From the NCBI GenBank assembly GCA_900555355.1, contig USKV01000056.1:1-7943 (forward strand): DNA of 7,943 bases. Reading direction: 5' to 3'. Shown piece by piece: positions 1 through 6,517 of the stretch. Made by a program: the position numbers and the translations under genes. Under the pieces are notes generated by a model. It saw only the letters and a program-made list of their open reading frames with translations. It was not told the origin of the DNA and did not search any database. Numbering within the stretch: the stretch's first letter is position 1; every line of letters begins with the position of its first letter. This stretch comes from an uncultured Collinsella sp. Its GTDB lineage: Bacteria; Actinomycetota; Coriobacteriia; Coriobacteriales; Coriobacteriaceae.

Positions 1-826
1 TGTAGGCCTGCTCGTAGGCATAGCCTTTCGATAACACTTGCCCCGTGGTTGTTGAGGTTGCCTGCGGGCGATAGGCCTGAATATCGGCGATAGTTGTCGG
101 CTCGCGCCCAAAGGCGTGGTCGATAAGATACTCGGCATTGACGCCGAGCTCGTCGTAGAGCAGGTTTTCGTCGAGCGCCGCGACGCCCATCAGATCGTAG
201 ACGCCGTATTTTTCGAGTCGTGCTGCCACGCCGGGCCCGATGCCCCAGATGTCGGTGATGGGGCGGTGAGGCCAGATTTCCTTGCGAAAGGTCTCGTCGT
301 CGAGTATGCCGATGCGGCTGGGTACGTGCTTGGCGGTAATGTCGAGCGCTACCTTGGCTTGGAATAGGTTGGGGCCGATGCCGACCGTCGCCGTGATGCC
401 GGTACGCGCCAAGACCTCGTCACGCAACATGCAGGCGAAGCCTTCCTCATCGGTGTGATAGAGGTCCAGATAGGGTGCCACGTCGATAAAGCATTCATCG
501 ATTGAATAGACGTGAATGTCTTGCGGGCTCACGTATTCCAGATAGATGCCGTAGATTTGCGCCGACACTTCCATGTAATGCTGCATGCGCGGTACGGCCT
601 TGATGTAGTCGATGCCGTCGGGAATTTCGAACAGACGGCAGCGATTGTGTATCCCGAGGTCCTTCATGGCCTGTGTGATGGCGAGGCAGATGGTCGTTCG
701 TCCGCGCGATTCGTCGGCAACGACCAGGCACGTAGTGAGGGGATCGAGTCCGCGGTCGACACACTCGACGCTGGCATAGAACGTCTTAAGGTCGATGCAG
801 ATATAGGTGTGACGCTCGTGCCCCAC
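1..826 (-). CDS. Y-family DNA polymerase (DinB/UmuC/UvrX type), C-terminus outside window
   Basis: Translesion DNA polymerase that copies damaged templates with low fidelity, typically under SOS control. About 275 residues are visible; the gene runs off the left edge, so the little-finger domain is missing. Seen: the palm motif CIDLKTFYASVE with catalytic Asp12, the second catalytic pair in YSIDECF (Asp110, Glu111), the GIGPNLFQAKVALDITAKH stretch near 149-167, and a helix-hairpin-helix WGIGPGVAARLEKYG near 194-208. The segment TICLAITQAMKDLG followed by RCRLFEIP is typical of the UvrX-like subgroup that is often mis-annotated as 'DNA methylase' in Gram-positive genomes (family knowledge). 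I chose the GTG at 826 because GGGAGGA lies 3-4 nt upstream. The in-frame ATG at 892 lies between the -35 and -10 boxes, and the ATGs at 847 and 838 fall in or beside the operators and lack a ribosome binding site. The family call is firm; the exact subgroup is less sure. Confidence 0.93.
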   Translation of the reverse strand, partial: MGHERHTYICIDLKTFYASVECVDRGLDPLTTCLVVADESRGRTTICLAITQAMKDLGIHNRCRLFEIPDGIDYIKAVPRMQHYMEVSAQIYGIYLEYVSPQDIHVYSIDECFIDVAPYLDLYHTDEEGFACMLRDEVLARTGITATVGIGPNLFQAKVALDITAKHVPSRIGILDDETFRKEIWPHRPITDIWGIGPGVAARLEKYGVYDLMGVAALDENLLYDELGVNAEYLIDHAFGREPTTIADIQAYRPQATSTTTGQVLSKGYAYEQAY

Positions 827-837
827 GCGTCCTCCCA

Positions 838-853
838 TCAAACACATGTTCTT
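838..853. promoter_or_regulatory. Second, weaker LexA-like box
   Basis: Minus-strand AAGAACATGTGTTTGA resembles TCGAAC-N4-GTTCGA with three mismatches and keeps the GAAC...GTT core. Its centre is 17 bp downstream of the centre of the main box, between the start point and the ribosome binding site. Tandem boxes are common at tightly repressed SOS genes. It could also be a chance half-palindrome. Confidence 0.45.
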
Positions 854-873
854 ATCGAATACTTGTTCGATAA
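852..873. promoter_or_regulatory. LexA-type SOS operator, main box
   Basis: A perfect 8-bp inverted repeat, TTATCGAA and TTCGATAA, flanks a 6-nt centre. The inner 16 bases (855-870), read on the minus strand, are TCGAACAAGTATTCGA. That differs by one base from the Gram-positive/actinobacterial LexA consensus TCGAAC-N4-GTTCGA (established knowledge). The box overlaps the -10 hexamer and the expected start point of the polymerase promoter, an ideal position for repression. It implies induction of the polymerase after DNA damage. Confidence 0.8.
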
Positions 874-898
874 TACCCGCTCGTCCGGACATCGTCAA
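870..898 (-). promoter_or_regulatory. Sigma70-type promoter of the Y-family polymerase
   Basis: Read on the minus strand, TTGACG (898-893) and TATTAT (875-870) are separated by exactly 17 nt. Each hexamer is one base from consensus. The predicted transcription start falls near 863, inside the LexA-like box, giving a leader of about 37 nt before the GTG at 826. The -35 box abuts the repeat at 898-916, whose edge contributes its last base. Confidence 0.75.
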
Positions 899-916
899 AA
901 CCTGTCCCTTTTTGGT
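898..916. repeat. Solo copy of the GGGACAGGTT repeat
   Basis: The 19 bases aaacctgtccctttttggt are identical to 1654-1672, the right arm of the inverted repeat downstream of the ADH-like gene. The copy lies in the divergent intergenic region, abutting the -35 box of the polymerase promoter. I see no partner arm here, so it is a half-element. Confidence 0.75.
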
Positions 917-996
917 GGGTATGGTCGTGCGGTTGGATCGGGTTTTAACGCAGCTCTAAAGAGCGTGAAACAGCTCGGAAAACCTCGCTTCTTAGC

Positions 997-1572
997 ATGA
1001 GCCTAACGATTGATACCGCCTATACGCACGGAAGGGTTGTGGAAAAGATGGTCAATTATGGGTTTGGTATGCCGACACGCCTTGTTGCGGATGGGGACGT
1101 GGCTCGCTGGTGCGGACGATTGGTCGCTCACTACGGTGGCACCAAGGCGCTGGTCGTGTTGGGCGGTGACAAGCATACGCGTGATGAGCTCGTCTCGGCG
1201 GCACTCGGCTCGCTCGATCGCGCCCTGCTCGAACGCGTGCTTTTTCGCTGCGACTCGGTTGAGAGCGACGGGGGAGACGAGCTGATCGACGAAGCCGTGG
1301 CCCTGGCGACCGACGAAGGCGTGGACTTTGTCCTGGCGATCGGAGATGCCGATACGGCGGGCTTTGCGCGCGAACTCGCTCGTCGCATGGCCGTGCTCGA
1401 TGCCGGCGAGGACGGCTTTGTTCCCTACGGTTGCATTGTCTCGGAGGGCAAGGTGCCTGCTGCCGCGGGAGCCGGCGAGGTTCCCGTTTTTGCCATTATC
1501 GCTCCCGAACTGCTTGAGGGCATTGGGTCTCCTCTGCGCGAGTTGCTCGGCAGCGTGTGCGCCGCGGCCTAG
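997..1572 (+). CDS. Short protein resembling the N-terminal domain of iron-containing alcohol dehydrogenase
   Basis: 191 residues from the ATG at 997. Residues 18-130 follow the layout of the Fe-ADH (BDH/YqhD-like) nucleotide-binding domain: MVNYGFGMPTRLVADGD (compare family 'NF.FYNPTKIIFGKG'), a G/A-rich helix, the strand TKALVVLGGDK, and the strand VDFVLAIGDAD where the family has a GGGS motif. Full members have about 380 residues and a second, metal-binding helical domain with conserved Asp and His ligands. Here the stop comes just after VFAIIAPELLEGIGSPL, so that domain is absent and catalysis is unlikely. The GGGS-to-GDAD change also argues against ordinary NAD(P) binding. Family alignment favours the ATG at 1048 (residue 18); neither start has a good ribosome binding site. 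It may be a truncated remnant or a repurposed domain. The remote homology is my own pattern match, and only moderate. Confidence 0.55.
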   Translation: MSLTIDTAYTHGRVVEKMVNYGFGMPTRLVADGDVARWCGRLVAHYGGTKALVVLGGDKHTRDELVSAALGSLDRALLERVLFRCDSVESDGGDELIDEAVALATDEGVDFVLAIGDADTAGFARELARRMAVLDAGEDGFVPYGCIVSEGKVPAAAGAGEVPVFAIIAPELLEGIGSPLRELLGSVCAAA

Positions 1573-1583
1573 TACCTGCCAGG

Positions 1584-1672
1584 AAGGGACAGGTTAATTT
1601 GGCATAAAGGGATGGGTTATTTTTGGTTGGTAAAGCGTTTGACCTGCCAAAATAAACCTGTCCCTTTTTGGT
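1584..1672. repeat. REP/MITE-like inverted repeat, core GGGACAGGTT
   Basis: The left arm (1584-1604, beginning AAGGGACAGGTTAATTTGGCA) pairs with the right arm (1645-1666, TGCCAAAATAAACCTGTCCC...) with essentially one 1-nt bulge. A loop of 40 nt separates them. The right side continues with TTTTTGGT to 1672 and matches the solo copy at 898-916 over 19 nt. The octamer ACCTGCCA is also directly repeated at 1574 and 1642. Palindromes with GGGACAGGTT/AACCTGTCCC cores are widespread and are often linked to REP-associated Y1 (RAYT, IS200-like) transposases (general knowledge); no transposase is present here. The hairpin could also act as a terminator after the ADH-like gene. Apart from this repeat and the pgi leader signals, I see no gene in 1573-1794. 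Confidence 0.7.
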
Positions 1673-1718
1673 CGGTCGCCGTTTGGGGGCGGATTGGCAA
1701 CGCTCGCTGATTACGGTC

Positions 1719-1735
1719 TTGACCTGCGCTAGAAT
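1719..1735 (+). promoter_or_regulatory. Possible pgi promoter region
   Basis: A -10-like TAGAAT lies at 1730-1735, about 60 nt before the pgi start. A consensus-like TTGACC at 1719-1724 is too close to serve as its -35 box, and the correctly spaced hexamer CTGATT (1707-1712) is poor. The region is a reasonable place for the promoter, but the exact elements are not settled. Confidence 0.3.
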
Positions 1736-1752
1736 AGGGGCATCTGATTATC

Positions 1753-1776
1753 CGGGCGCATGGAGGTGTGTGCCCG
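1753..1776 (+). other. Hairpin in the pgi leader
   Basis: CGGGCGCA (1753-1760) pairs with TGTGCCCG (1769-1776) through 8 bp including one G-U. The loop carries GGAGG. It sits 8 nt before the true pgi Shine-Dalgarno sequence. It may tune mRNA stability or translation; there is no direct evidence of function. Confidence 0.35.
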
Positions 1777-1794
1777 TATGCTGAGGAGGACTTT

Positions 1795-3489
1795 ATGGCA
1801 ACTGTTGCCGCACCTATCGACGCTACGTCGACCGCCGCTTGGAAGGCGCTCGAGGCCCATCAGGAGAAGCTCGAGGCCGAGGGTATCGACCTCAAGGCCT
1901 GGTTCGCCGCTGACGCTGACCGCGTGAACAAGCTGAGCTTTGATGCCGGTGACCTGCACTTCGACCTGTCCAAGAACCTGGTGACCGATGAGACCGTCAA
2001 GCTGCTGTGCGATCTTGCCCGCGAGGTGAAGCTCGAGGAGCGCCGCGACGCCATGTTCTCCGGCGAGCACATCAACACCACCGAGGACCGCGCCGTCCTG
2101 CACACCGCGCTTCGCCGTCCGGCAAGCGAGAAGGGCCAGCTCATCGTTGACGGCCAGGATGTCGTCGCCGACGTGCACGAGGTCCTCGACCGCATGTATG
2201 CGTTCGCCGAGCGCGTGCGCTCCGGTGAGTGGAAGGGCGTTACCGGCAAGAAGATCGAGCACCTGGTGTCCATCGGCATCGGTGGCTCCGATCTGGGCCC
2301 GGTCATGGCCTACGAGGCCCTGCGTCCCTACGCCGACGCCGGTATCGACTGCCGTTACATCTCCAACATCGACCCCAACGATCAGGCCGAGAAGCTCAAG
2401 GGTTTGGATCCCGAGACCACGCTCGTGATCATCGTCTCCAAGACCTTCACCACGCTCGAGACCCTCACCAACGCTCGCGAGGTCAAGACCTGGATGCTCG
2501 AGCAGCTCAAGGCTCAGGGCGCCATCGACGGTTCCGATGAGCAGAACGCCGAGGCCGTGGCAAAGCACTTCGTCGCCGTTTCCACCGCACTCGAGAAGGT
2601 CGAGGCTTTCGGTATCGACCCGGCCAACGCCTTCGGTTTCTGGAACTGGGTCGGCGGTCGCTATTCCGTTGACTCCGCCGTGGGCTTGTCGCTGATCGTC
2701 GTGCTCGGCCCCGAGCGTTTCCAGCAGTTCCTCGAGGGCTTCCATGCCATCGACGAGTACTTCTGCAACACGCCGCTCGAGAACAACGCCGTCGCGCTGA
2801 TGGGCTTGCTCAACGTCTGGTACGTCAACTTCTTCGGTTCCAAGAGCCATGCCGTGCTGCCGTACTGCCAGTACCTGCACCGTTTCCCGGCCTACCTGCA
2901 GCAGCTCACCATGGAGTCGAACGGCAAGCATGTCCGCTGGGACGGCAGCGCCGTGACCTCCGATACCGGTGAGATCTTCTGGGGCGAGCCCGGCACCAAC
3001 GGCCAGCATGCCTTCTACCAGCTGCTGCACCAGGGCACTGTGGTGGTTCCGGCCGACTTCATTGCCTTCGCCAATACCGCCAACCCTGCGACCGATAGCG
3101 GTCAGGACGTGCATGAGCTGTTCCTGGGCAACTTCCTGGCCCAGACCAAGGCGCTCGCCTTTGGTAAGACGGCCGATGAGGTTCGTGCCGAGGGCACGCC
3201 CGAGCAGATCGTCCCGGCCCGCTGCTTTGAGGGCAACCGTCCGACGACCTCGATCTTCGGCGACACGCTGACCCCGTTCGCACTTGGCGAGCTCATCGCC
3301 CTGTACGAGCACATCACGTTTGTCGAGGGCACGGTCTGGGGCATCGACTCCTACGACCAGTGGGGCGTCGAGCTGGGCAAGCAGCTTGCCAAGCAGATCA
3401 CCCCGGCCTTCCACGACGACGCCGCCAAGGCCGAGCAGGACGCTTCGACCCAGGCGCTCATTGAGTTCTACCGCGCTCACCGTAAGTAG
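1795..3489 (+). CDS. pgi: Glucose-6-phosphate isomerase
   Basis: Cytosolic enzyme interconverting glucose 6-phosphate and fructose 6-phosphate (glycolysis and gluconeogenesis). 564 residues, the usual size (about 550 in E. coli). Seen: the phosphate-binding [11 protein letters not shown] (159-169) and [13 protein letters not shown] (215-227), the first PGI signature [15 protein letters not shown] (285-299), and the second signature [14 protein letters not shown] (516-529). By comparison with rabbit PGI the catalytic residues are all present: Glu374 in MESNGK, His405 in NGQHAFYQ and Lys529 in VELGK. The ATG at 1795 follows AGGAGG (1784-1789) by 5 nt; the upstream in-frame ATG at 1768 has no such signal and adds nine non-conserved residues. 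The gene stands alone, ending 33 nt before a strong terminator. Its final codons ([13 protein letters not shown]) are repeated at 6967-6996, marking the 3' end as a likely integration site. Confidence 0.98.
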   Translation: MATVAAPIDATSTAAWKALEAHQEKLEAEGIDLKAWFAADADRVNKLSFDAGDLHFDLSKNLVTDETVKLLCDLAREVKLEERRDAMFSGEHINTTEDRAVLHTALRRPASEKGQLIVDGQDVVADVHEVLDRMYAFAERVRSGEWKGVTGKKIEHLVSIGIGGSDLGPVMAYEALRPYADAGIDCRYISNIDPNDQAEKLKGLDPETTLVIIVSKTFTTLETLTNAREVKTWMLEQLKAQGAIDGSDEQNAEAVAKHFVAVSTALEKVEAFGIDPANAFGFWNWVGGRYSVDSAVGLSLIVVLGPERFQQFLEGFHAIDEYFCNTPLENNAVALMGLLNVWYVNFFGSKSHAVLPYCQYLHRFPAYLQQLTMESNGKHVRWDGSAVTSDTGEIFWGEPGTNGQHAFYQLLHQGTVVVPADFIAFANTANPATDSGQDVHELFLGNFLAQTKALAFGKTADEVRAEGTPEQIVPARCFEGNRPTTSIFGDTLTPFALGELIALYEHITFVEGTVWGIDSYDQWGVELGKQLAKQITPAFHDDAAKAEQDASTQALIEFYRAHRK

Positions 3490-3490
3490 T
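3460..3490 (+). repeat. Left copy of the pgi 3'-end repeat (attL-like)
   Basis: These 31 bases, the last ten codons and stop of pgi plus one base, match 6967-6997 at 29 positions, with 20 identical bases in a row (3463-3482). The differences at 3462 (T/C) and 3483 (T/C) are synonymous third positions (Ile ATT/ATC, Arg CGT/CGC). A direct repeat of a gene's 3' end around foreign-looking genes is the usual trace of tyrosine-recombinase integration (established principle). Which copy is native is not decided by the sequence. Confidence 0.75.
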
Positions 3491-3522
3491 CGCTGCTGTT
3501 AACGCATCGCGTCTTATAGTCA

Positions 3523-3558
3523 GGGGCCCGTATCCTATCGGATGCGGGCCCCTTTGCT
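3523..3558 (+). terminator. Rho-independent terminator of pgi
   Basis: GGGGCCCGTATCC (3523-3535) pairs with GGATGCGGGCCCC (3540-3552): 13 bp with one U-G pair and a 4-nt loop TATC, followed by TTTGCTTT. It starts 33 nt after the pgi stop. The opposite-strand VirD4-like gene ends 73 nt beyond, so the hairpin may serve the converging operon too, although the minus-strand T-tract is poor. A near-identical hairpin follows the second pgi tail at 7028-7057. Confidence 0.9.
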
Positions 3559-3630
3559 TTGCCGTGGTCCCGGGGCGCACGGCCTTTGTGGAACATCGCC
3601 GGGGCGCCGCGCGCTGCGAGAACCCTGCGC

Positions 3631-4935
3631 CTAGATCTCGGCCTCCGCATGGCCTCGCTGCGCCTCGGGCAGCTCCCCGTAGAGCGGATGGTCTTCGAGC
3701 CTAAAGCGCTCGACCTGTTCGGGAGTGCGACCGCGTACAAAGAGCCACGAGCGATCGATCGGCGTCGCCATGAGCGTGCTGGGCAGCGCGTCGGCGCGGT
3801 CAGAAAACACCCGGGCACTCTCGGGATCCTGGAACGCCAGCACCAGATGCGTGTCGCAGTTGCCCATGATGGAGCGTGCGCGTGCCTCGCCATAGAGCGC
3901 ATCGAGTTGGTTGGTCGACTGCAGCAGCAGCGTTGCCCAGATGTTGCGGCTTCGGATAATCGAGAGTACGTTGTCGATCTGGGTGATCTGCAGATTTGCG
4001 AAGTCATCGAGCATAAAGCGCACGGGCACGGGCAGGCTGCCGTCGGGCTGCCTATCGGCCTCACGAATGAGGCCCATAAACGCCTGCGAAATAAAGAGGC
4101 CGGTCAGCGGATCGAGATTGCGGTCAATATCGCTCACGGTTACAAACAGGGCGCAGGGGGTGTGTCCCATGGAAGCGAAGTCCACCTGATGGCACTCACG
4201 ATAGAGCTGTGCCGCACCGTCGAATCCCAGACACATGACCTTTTCGGCAAGGATGCCGACGATGCTCGCGTGCATGCGCTCGGCATTTTGCGTAATGGCG
4301 TAGCGCCGCCATAGCGAGAGGGCATAGCTTTGGGGGCCGGTCGTGATCAGATCGTCAAACAATCGGGCCGTGGCACCGTCCTGCAGGTGCTTGATCAGCT
4401 TGATGACTGAGCTGATCGTCTGCTCGTCGGCGGGTAGCTGTTCGGTGACGTAGGCGATAAGACACGACAGCAGGTTTGCCGCCGCATGATCCCAAAAAGG
4501 CTGGTTGTTGTCCTCGATGGGGCAGATGGCCTTTGCCACCGAGAGGATGTCCTGCTGGTTGGGCCTGCCGTCCGCCTTGCGGCGAATGTGCCTCAGGGGG
4601 TTGTAGCCGCAGCGCTCGATGCCGGGCGCAAGGGCCGGGACGGTGTTGAGGTCGGCGAAGTTGAGACATTGCACGCGGTAACCGTGGGCTGCCAGCACGG
4701 GTCCCACTTCGCGACAGAGCGTGCCTTTGGTGTCGAGCACGATGTAGCTTGCGTTCATTTGCAGCAGGTTGGGCTTGAGGACGTTTCGGGTCTTGCCGGC
4801 TCCCGAGGGGCCGATTACAAGTGCGTTGTTGTTGAGTCCCGTTTGGCGGGTGTCGCAGGAAAGCGTCCGATCCTTGGCGAGGATGGTGGACGATGCGGAC
4901 TCAGATGCGGCGAGGCGGCTGGCGAGGTTAGACAT
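3631..4935 (-). CDS. VirD4/TraG-like (type IV coupling protein family) ATPase without N-terminal membrane segments
   Basis: 434 residues. Coupling proteins are hexameric ATPases that hand DNA-protein substrates to a type IV secretion channel. Seen: the Walker A loop GPSGAGKT (42-49) followed by KPNLLQMNASYIVLDTKG (54-71), the QPFWDHAAANLLSCLIAYV helix (145-163), the Walker B region RFMLDDFANLQI (306-317), and LLLQSTNQLDALYG (336-349) with the family Gln339. Family Walker B is usually LDEFANL; here it reads LDDFANL. Typical Gram-positive members have about 600 residues with two membrane helices before the Walker A loop; this one has only 41 polar residues there. The start at 4935 is secure: AAGGAGG lies 6 nt upstream, and the ATG overlaps the end of the ClpP-like gene by 8 nt (ATGTCTAA), suggesting translational coupling. 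It is the last gene of the operon. A soluble variant may need a separate membrane partner or may do something other than conjugation. Confidence 0.9.
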   Translation of the reverse strand: MSNLASRLAASESASSTILAKDRTLSCDTRQTGLNNNALVIGPSGAGKTRNVLKPNLLQMNASYIVLDTKGTLCREVGPVLAAHGYRVQCLNFADLNTVPALAPGIERCGYNPLRHIRRKADGRPNQQDILSVAKAICPIEDNNQPFWDHAAANLLSCLIAYVTEQLPADEQTISSVIKLIKHLQDGATARLFDDLITTGPQSYALSLWRRYAITQNAERMHASIVGILAEKVMCLGFDGAAQLYRECHQVDFASMGHTPCALFVTVSDIDRNLDPLTGLFISQAFMGLIREADRQPDGSLPVPVRFMLDDFANLQITQIDNVLSIIRSRNIWATLLLQSTNQLDALYGEARARSIMGNCDTHLVLAFQDPESARVFSDRADALPSTLMATPIDRSWLFVRGRTPEQVERFRLEDHPLYGELPEAQRGHAEAEI

Positions 4936-5545
4936 GGGCGACCTCCTTGGTGGTCGAGAGGATTTCGTGGGCAAAGCCGAGCTCGACGGCGCGCTCGGCC
5001 GAAAGGTAGGTGTCTTTTGCAGTGAGGGACTGGATGCGCTTGGGCGTGAGGCCGCTGCGGTCCGAGAGGATTTGCGTGAGGGTCTTGCGGGTCTGCATGA
5101 GACGCCGGCTGGTTTCCTGCAGCGCAAGTGCCGAGCCGCCTGCCCCCTGGGGGATCAGCGGGTCGTGAATCATGAGCTCTGCATGGGGCGCCATACGGCG
5201 ATCGTCGCCGCCCATAAAGATTACGGCGCCCATGGACGCGGCGAATTCCAGGCAGACGGTGCGGATGGGGCACGATGCAAGGCGCATGGCGTCATAGATC
5301 GCAAGACCCGATCGCACGCTTCCGCCGGCGCTGGCGACAAATATGGTGATGGGGCGGCTGGGGTCGGTGGCATCGAGCAGGCGGATCTGCTGGCATAGGT
5401 CGTGGGCCATCGGGGTTTCGATGTTTCCCATGACGGAGAGCTCGCGACGGGCGAGCATCTCATCGTAAATGCTGGTGAGCGTGATGCCTCGGGCGGATTC
5501 ACGCATGGTGAGGGGGCTGATGATGGGGGAATGATTGGTGTCCAT
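4928..5545 (-). CDS. ClpP-like serine peptidase (clan SK), element-borne
   Basis: 205 residues, the size of mature ClpP. The fold signature is complete: IYDEMLARRELSVMGNIE (26-43), oxyanion strand FVASAGGSVRSGLAIYDAM (69-87), nucleophile Ser104 in EFAASMGA, His127 in LMIHDP, and Asp178 in AKDTYLSAERAVELGF. These match the ClpP Ser-His-Asp triad, so an active peptidase is likely. Housekeeping ClpP degrades unfolded or tagged proteins handed over by ClpX/ClpC ATPases. This copy is not beside clpX or tig but between an unknown gene and a VirD4-like ATPase, so its ATPase partner and substrate are unknown. The ATG at 5545 has AAAGGAG 5 nt upstream. The downstream ATPase gene starts inside its last codons. 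Alternatives are a ClpP paralogue processing an element protein, or a phage-prohead-type protease; the tight MGA and IHDP motifs favour ClpP proper. Confidence 0.92.
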   Translation of the reverse strand: MDTNHSPIISPLTMRESARGITLTSIYDEMLARRELSVMGNIETPMAHDLCQQIRLLDATDPSRPITIFVASAGGSVRSGLAIYDAMRLASCPIRTVCLEFAASMGAVIFMGGDDRRMAPHAELMIHDPLIPQGAGGSALALQETSRRLMQTRKTLTQILSDRSGLTPKRIQSLTAKDTYLSAERAVELGFAHEILSTTKEVAHV

Positions 5546-5590
5546 GAGGACTCCTTTCTGTTGGTTGTGTTGTGGAGGAATAGGATTGTT

Positions 5591-5612
5591 GCCCGCGGAG
5601 GGGCAGGCGGGC
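5591..5612. other. Short intergenic hairpin at the end of the unknown gene
   Basis: GCCCGC (5591-5596) and GCGGGC (5607-5612) form a 6-bp stem with a 10-nt loop. The stem touches the stop codon of the 296-residue gene and has no following T-run, so it is not a good terminator. It could reduce read-through or mark an mRNA processing point inside the operon. It may also be chance in GC-rich DNA. Confidence 0.25.
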
Positions 5613-6502
5613 TACAGGGTTCGTCCGAGCCTGAGATCGAGCTCGGTTGTGGGGCAGGCTGCCTGTTCGTGCGGCTCGCAAGCGCCAAGGGCTCCAAAGC
5701 GATAGAGCGTTGCGGCGGGCGTGGTGTAGGCGAGCCGCAGCTGATGCTCGACAGGGGCACATCCGTCATTTTTGTAATGAGCCGCGTAGTACTGCGCGAT
5801 GCTGGCGTTCATCTCGCTGCCATTGCGATGGCGCTCAAACTGGCGTCTGCAGGTCTCGATGATCTTTGCTACCGACTTGGGTGCCGTCGCGGGAACAAGG
5901 GCGAGATAGCCCTCAAATAGCTCGTTGATGCTCAGGAGGCACAGCAGGTCGATCAGCGTCCTTATGGCTGTTCCCTCGGCAGAAAAATGCGCGGTCATGC
6001 GGTTATATCGGTTGCGGTCGACGATGGCCGCATGGGGTCTTGGAGTTTTCTGCCCCGTGGTCCCGGGCTTTTGCCGCGCCCGTGTATTGAGCTCGACGTT
6101 GCAGCGCTTGAGGCCGTCCAACGGAAGGAACAGTGCGGTGCGCAGGGTGTTCCGCTTGCTTTCGAGTTCATGACGCTCGTCGGGTTCCCATTCGAGCTTG
6201 AGTTTCGTGTCGAGCGCCGTAAGCATATGGGCTAGGCAGCCTACGGTAAGAACGTACGAATCGTTGTCGCGTTTTGGGGCATAGGGGTCTGTCAGCTTGC
6301 GAATGTCGGGGTCCCCCATGATCTTTGTGCAGTGCTTCAGCAGTTGAGGGCGGTCGGCCAAGATCGTCGCGAGCGGTAGCGACGCGTAGTTCTTGATGGT
6401 CGCGGCGGCAAAGGCGGCGTCATATTCGTTTGCATATGCTCGCTCAATGCGGGCATCCAGAATGCTTTTCTTATCGCCGTCTTCAGCGTGGTGGTTTGTC
6501 AT
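5612..6502 (-). CDS. Protein of unknown function, first gene of the ClpP/VirD4-like operon
   Basis: 296 residues; I do not recognise a family. It is soluble, with no signal peptide or clear membrane segment; the most hydrophobic run (TLIDLLCLLSINELFEGYLALV, given here in part as 182-203) contains acidic residues. The N-terminal part (about 1-135) looks helical. It is followed by a basic, proline/glycine-rich linker (RARQKPGTTGQKTPRPH, 141-157) and a second helical part with RNRYNRMTAHF (163-173) and CRRQFERHRNG (218-228). The basic patches would suit nucleic-acid binding, but that is only a guess. The start at 6502 is set by GGAG 5 nt upstream; an upstream in-frame ATG at 6658 would add 52 residues of low-complexity His/Asn/Gln encoded by the leader repeat and has no ribosome binding site. 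The gap to the ClpP-like gene is 66 nt. It could be a regulator, a substrate or an adaptor of the peptidase. Confidence 0.8.
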   Translation of the reverse strand: MTNHHAEDGDKKSILDARIERAYANEYDAAFAAATIKNYASLPLATILADRPQLLKHCTKIMGDPDIRKLTDPYAPKRDNDSYVLTVGCLAHMLTALDTKLKLEWEPDERHELESKRNTLRTALFLPLDGLKRCNVELNTRARQKPGTTGQKTPRPHAAIVDRNRYNRMTAHFSAEGTAIRTLIDLLCLLSINELFEGYLALVPATAPKSVAKIIETCRRQFERHRNGSEMNASIAQYYAAHYKNDGCAPVEHQLRLAYTTPAATLYRFGALGACEPHEQAACPTTELDLRLGRTL

Positions 6503-6517
6503 AGCTTCTCCAATCGG

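Noticed and set aside
827..892. Longer polymerase start at the ATG at 892
   Set aside because: That ATG lies between the -35 and -10 boxes, upstream of the predicted transcript start, so it cannot be on the mRNA.
512..1000. 162-codon plus-strand open frame opposite the polymerase
   Set aside because: It overlaps the polymerase, whose motifs are unmistakable, and crosses its promoter and operators. It has no family features.
1729..3480. 583-codon open frame on the minus strand opposite pgi
   Set aside because: It mirrors the pgi reading frame. Strong GC/CTC codon bias in pgi leaves the antisense frame free of stops. The product is low-complexity Leu/Val/Gly with no motif and no ribosome binding site.
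4936..5127. 64-residue N-terminal extension of the VirD4-like protein
   Set aside because: The extension is Arg/Ser/Pro-rich, lies within the ClpP-like coding region in another frame and has no ribosome binding site, whereas the ATG at 4935 has an ideal one.
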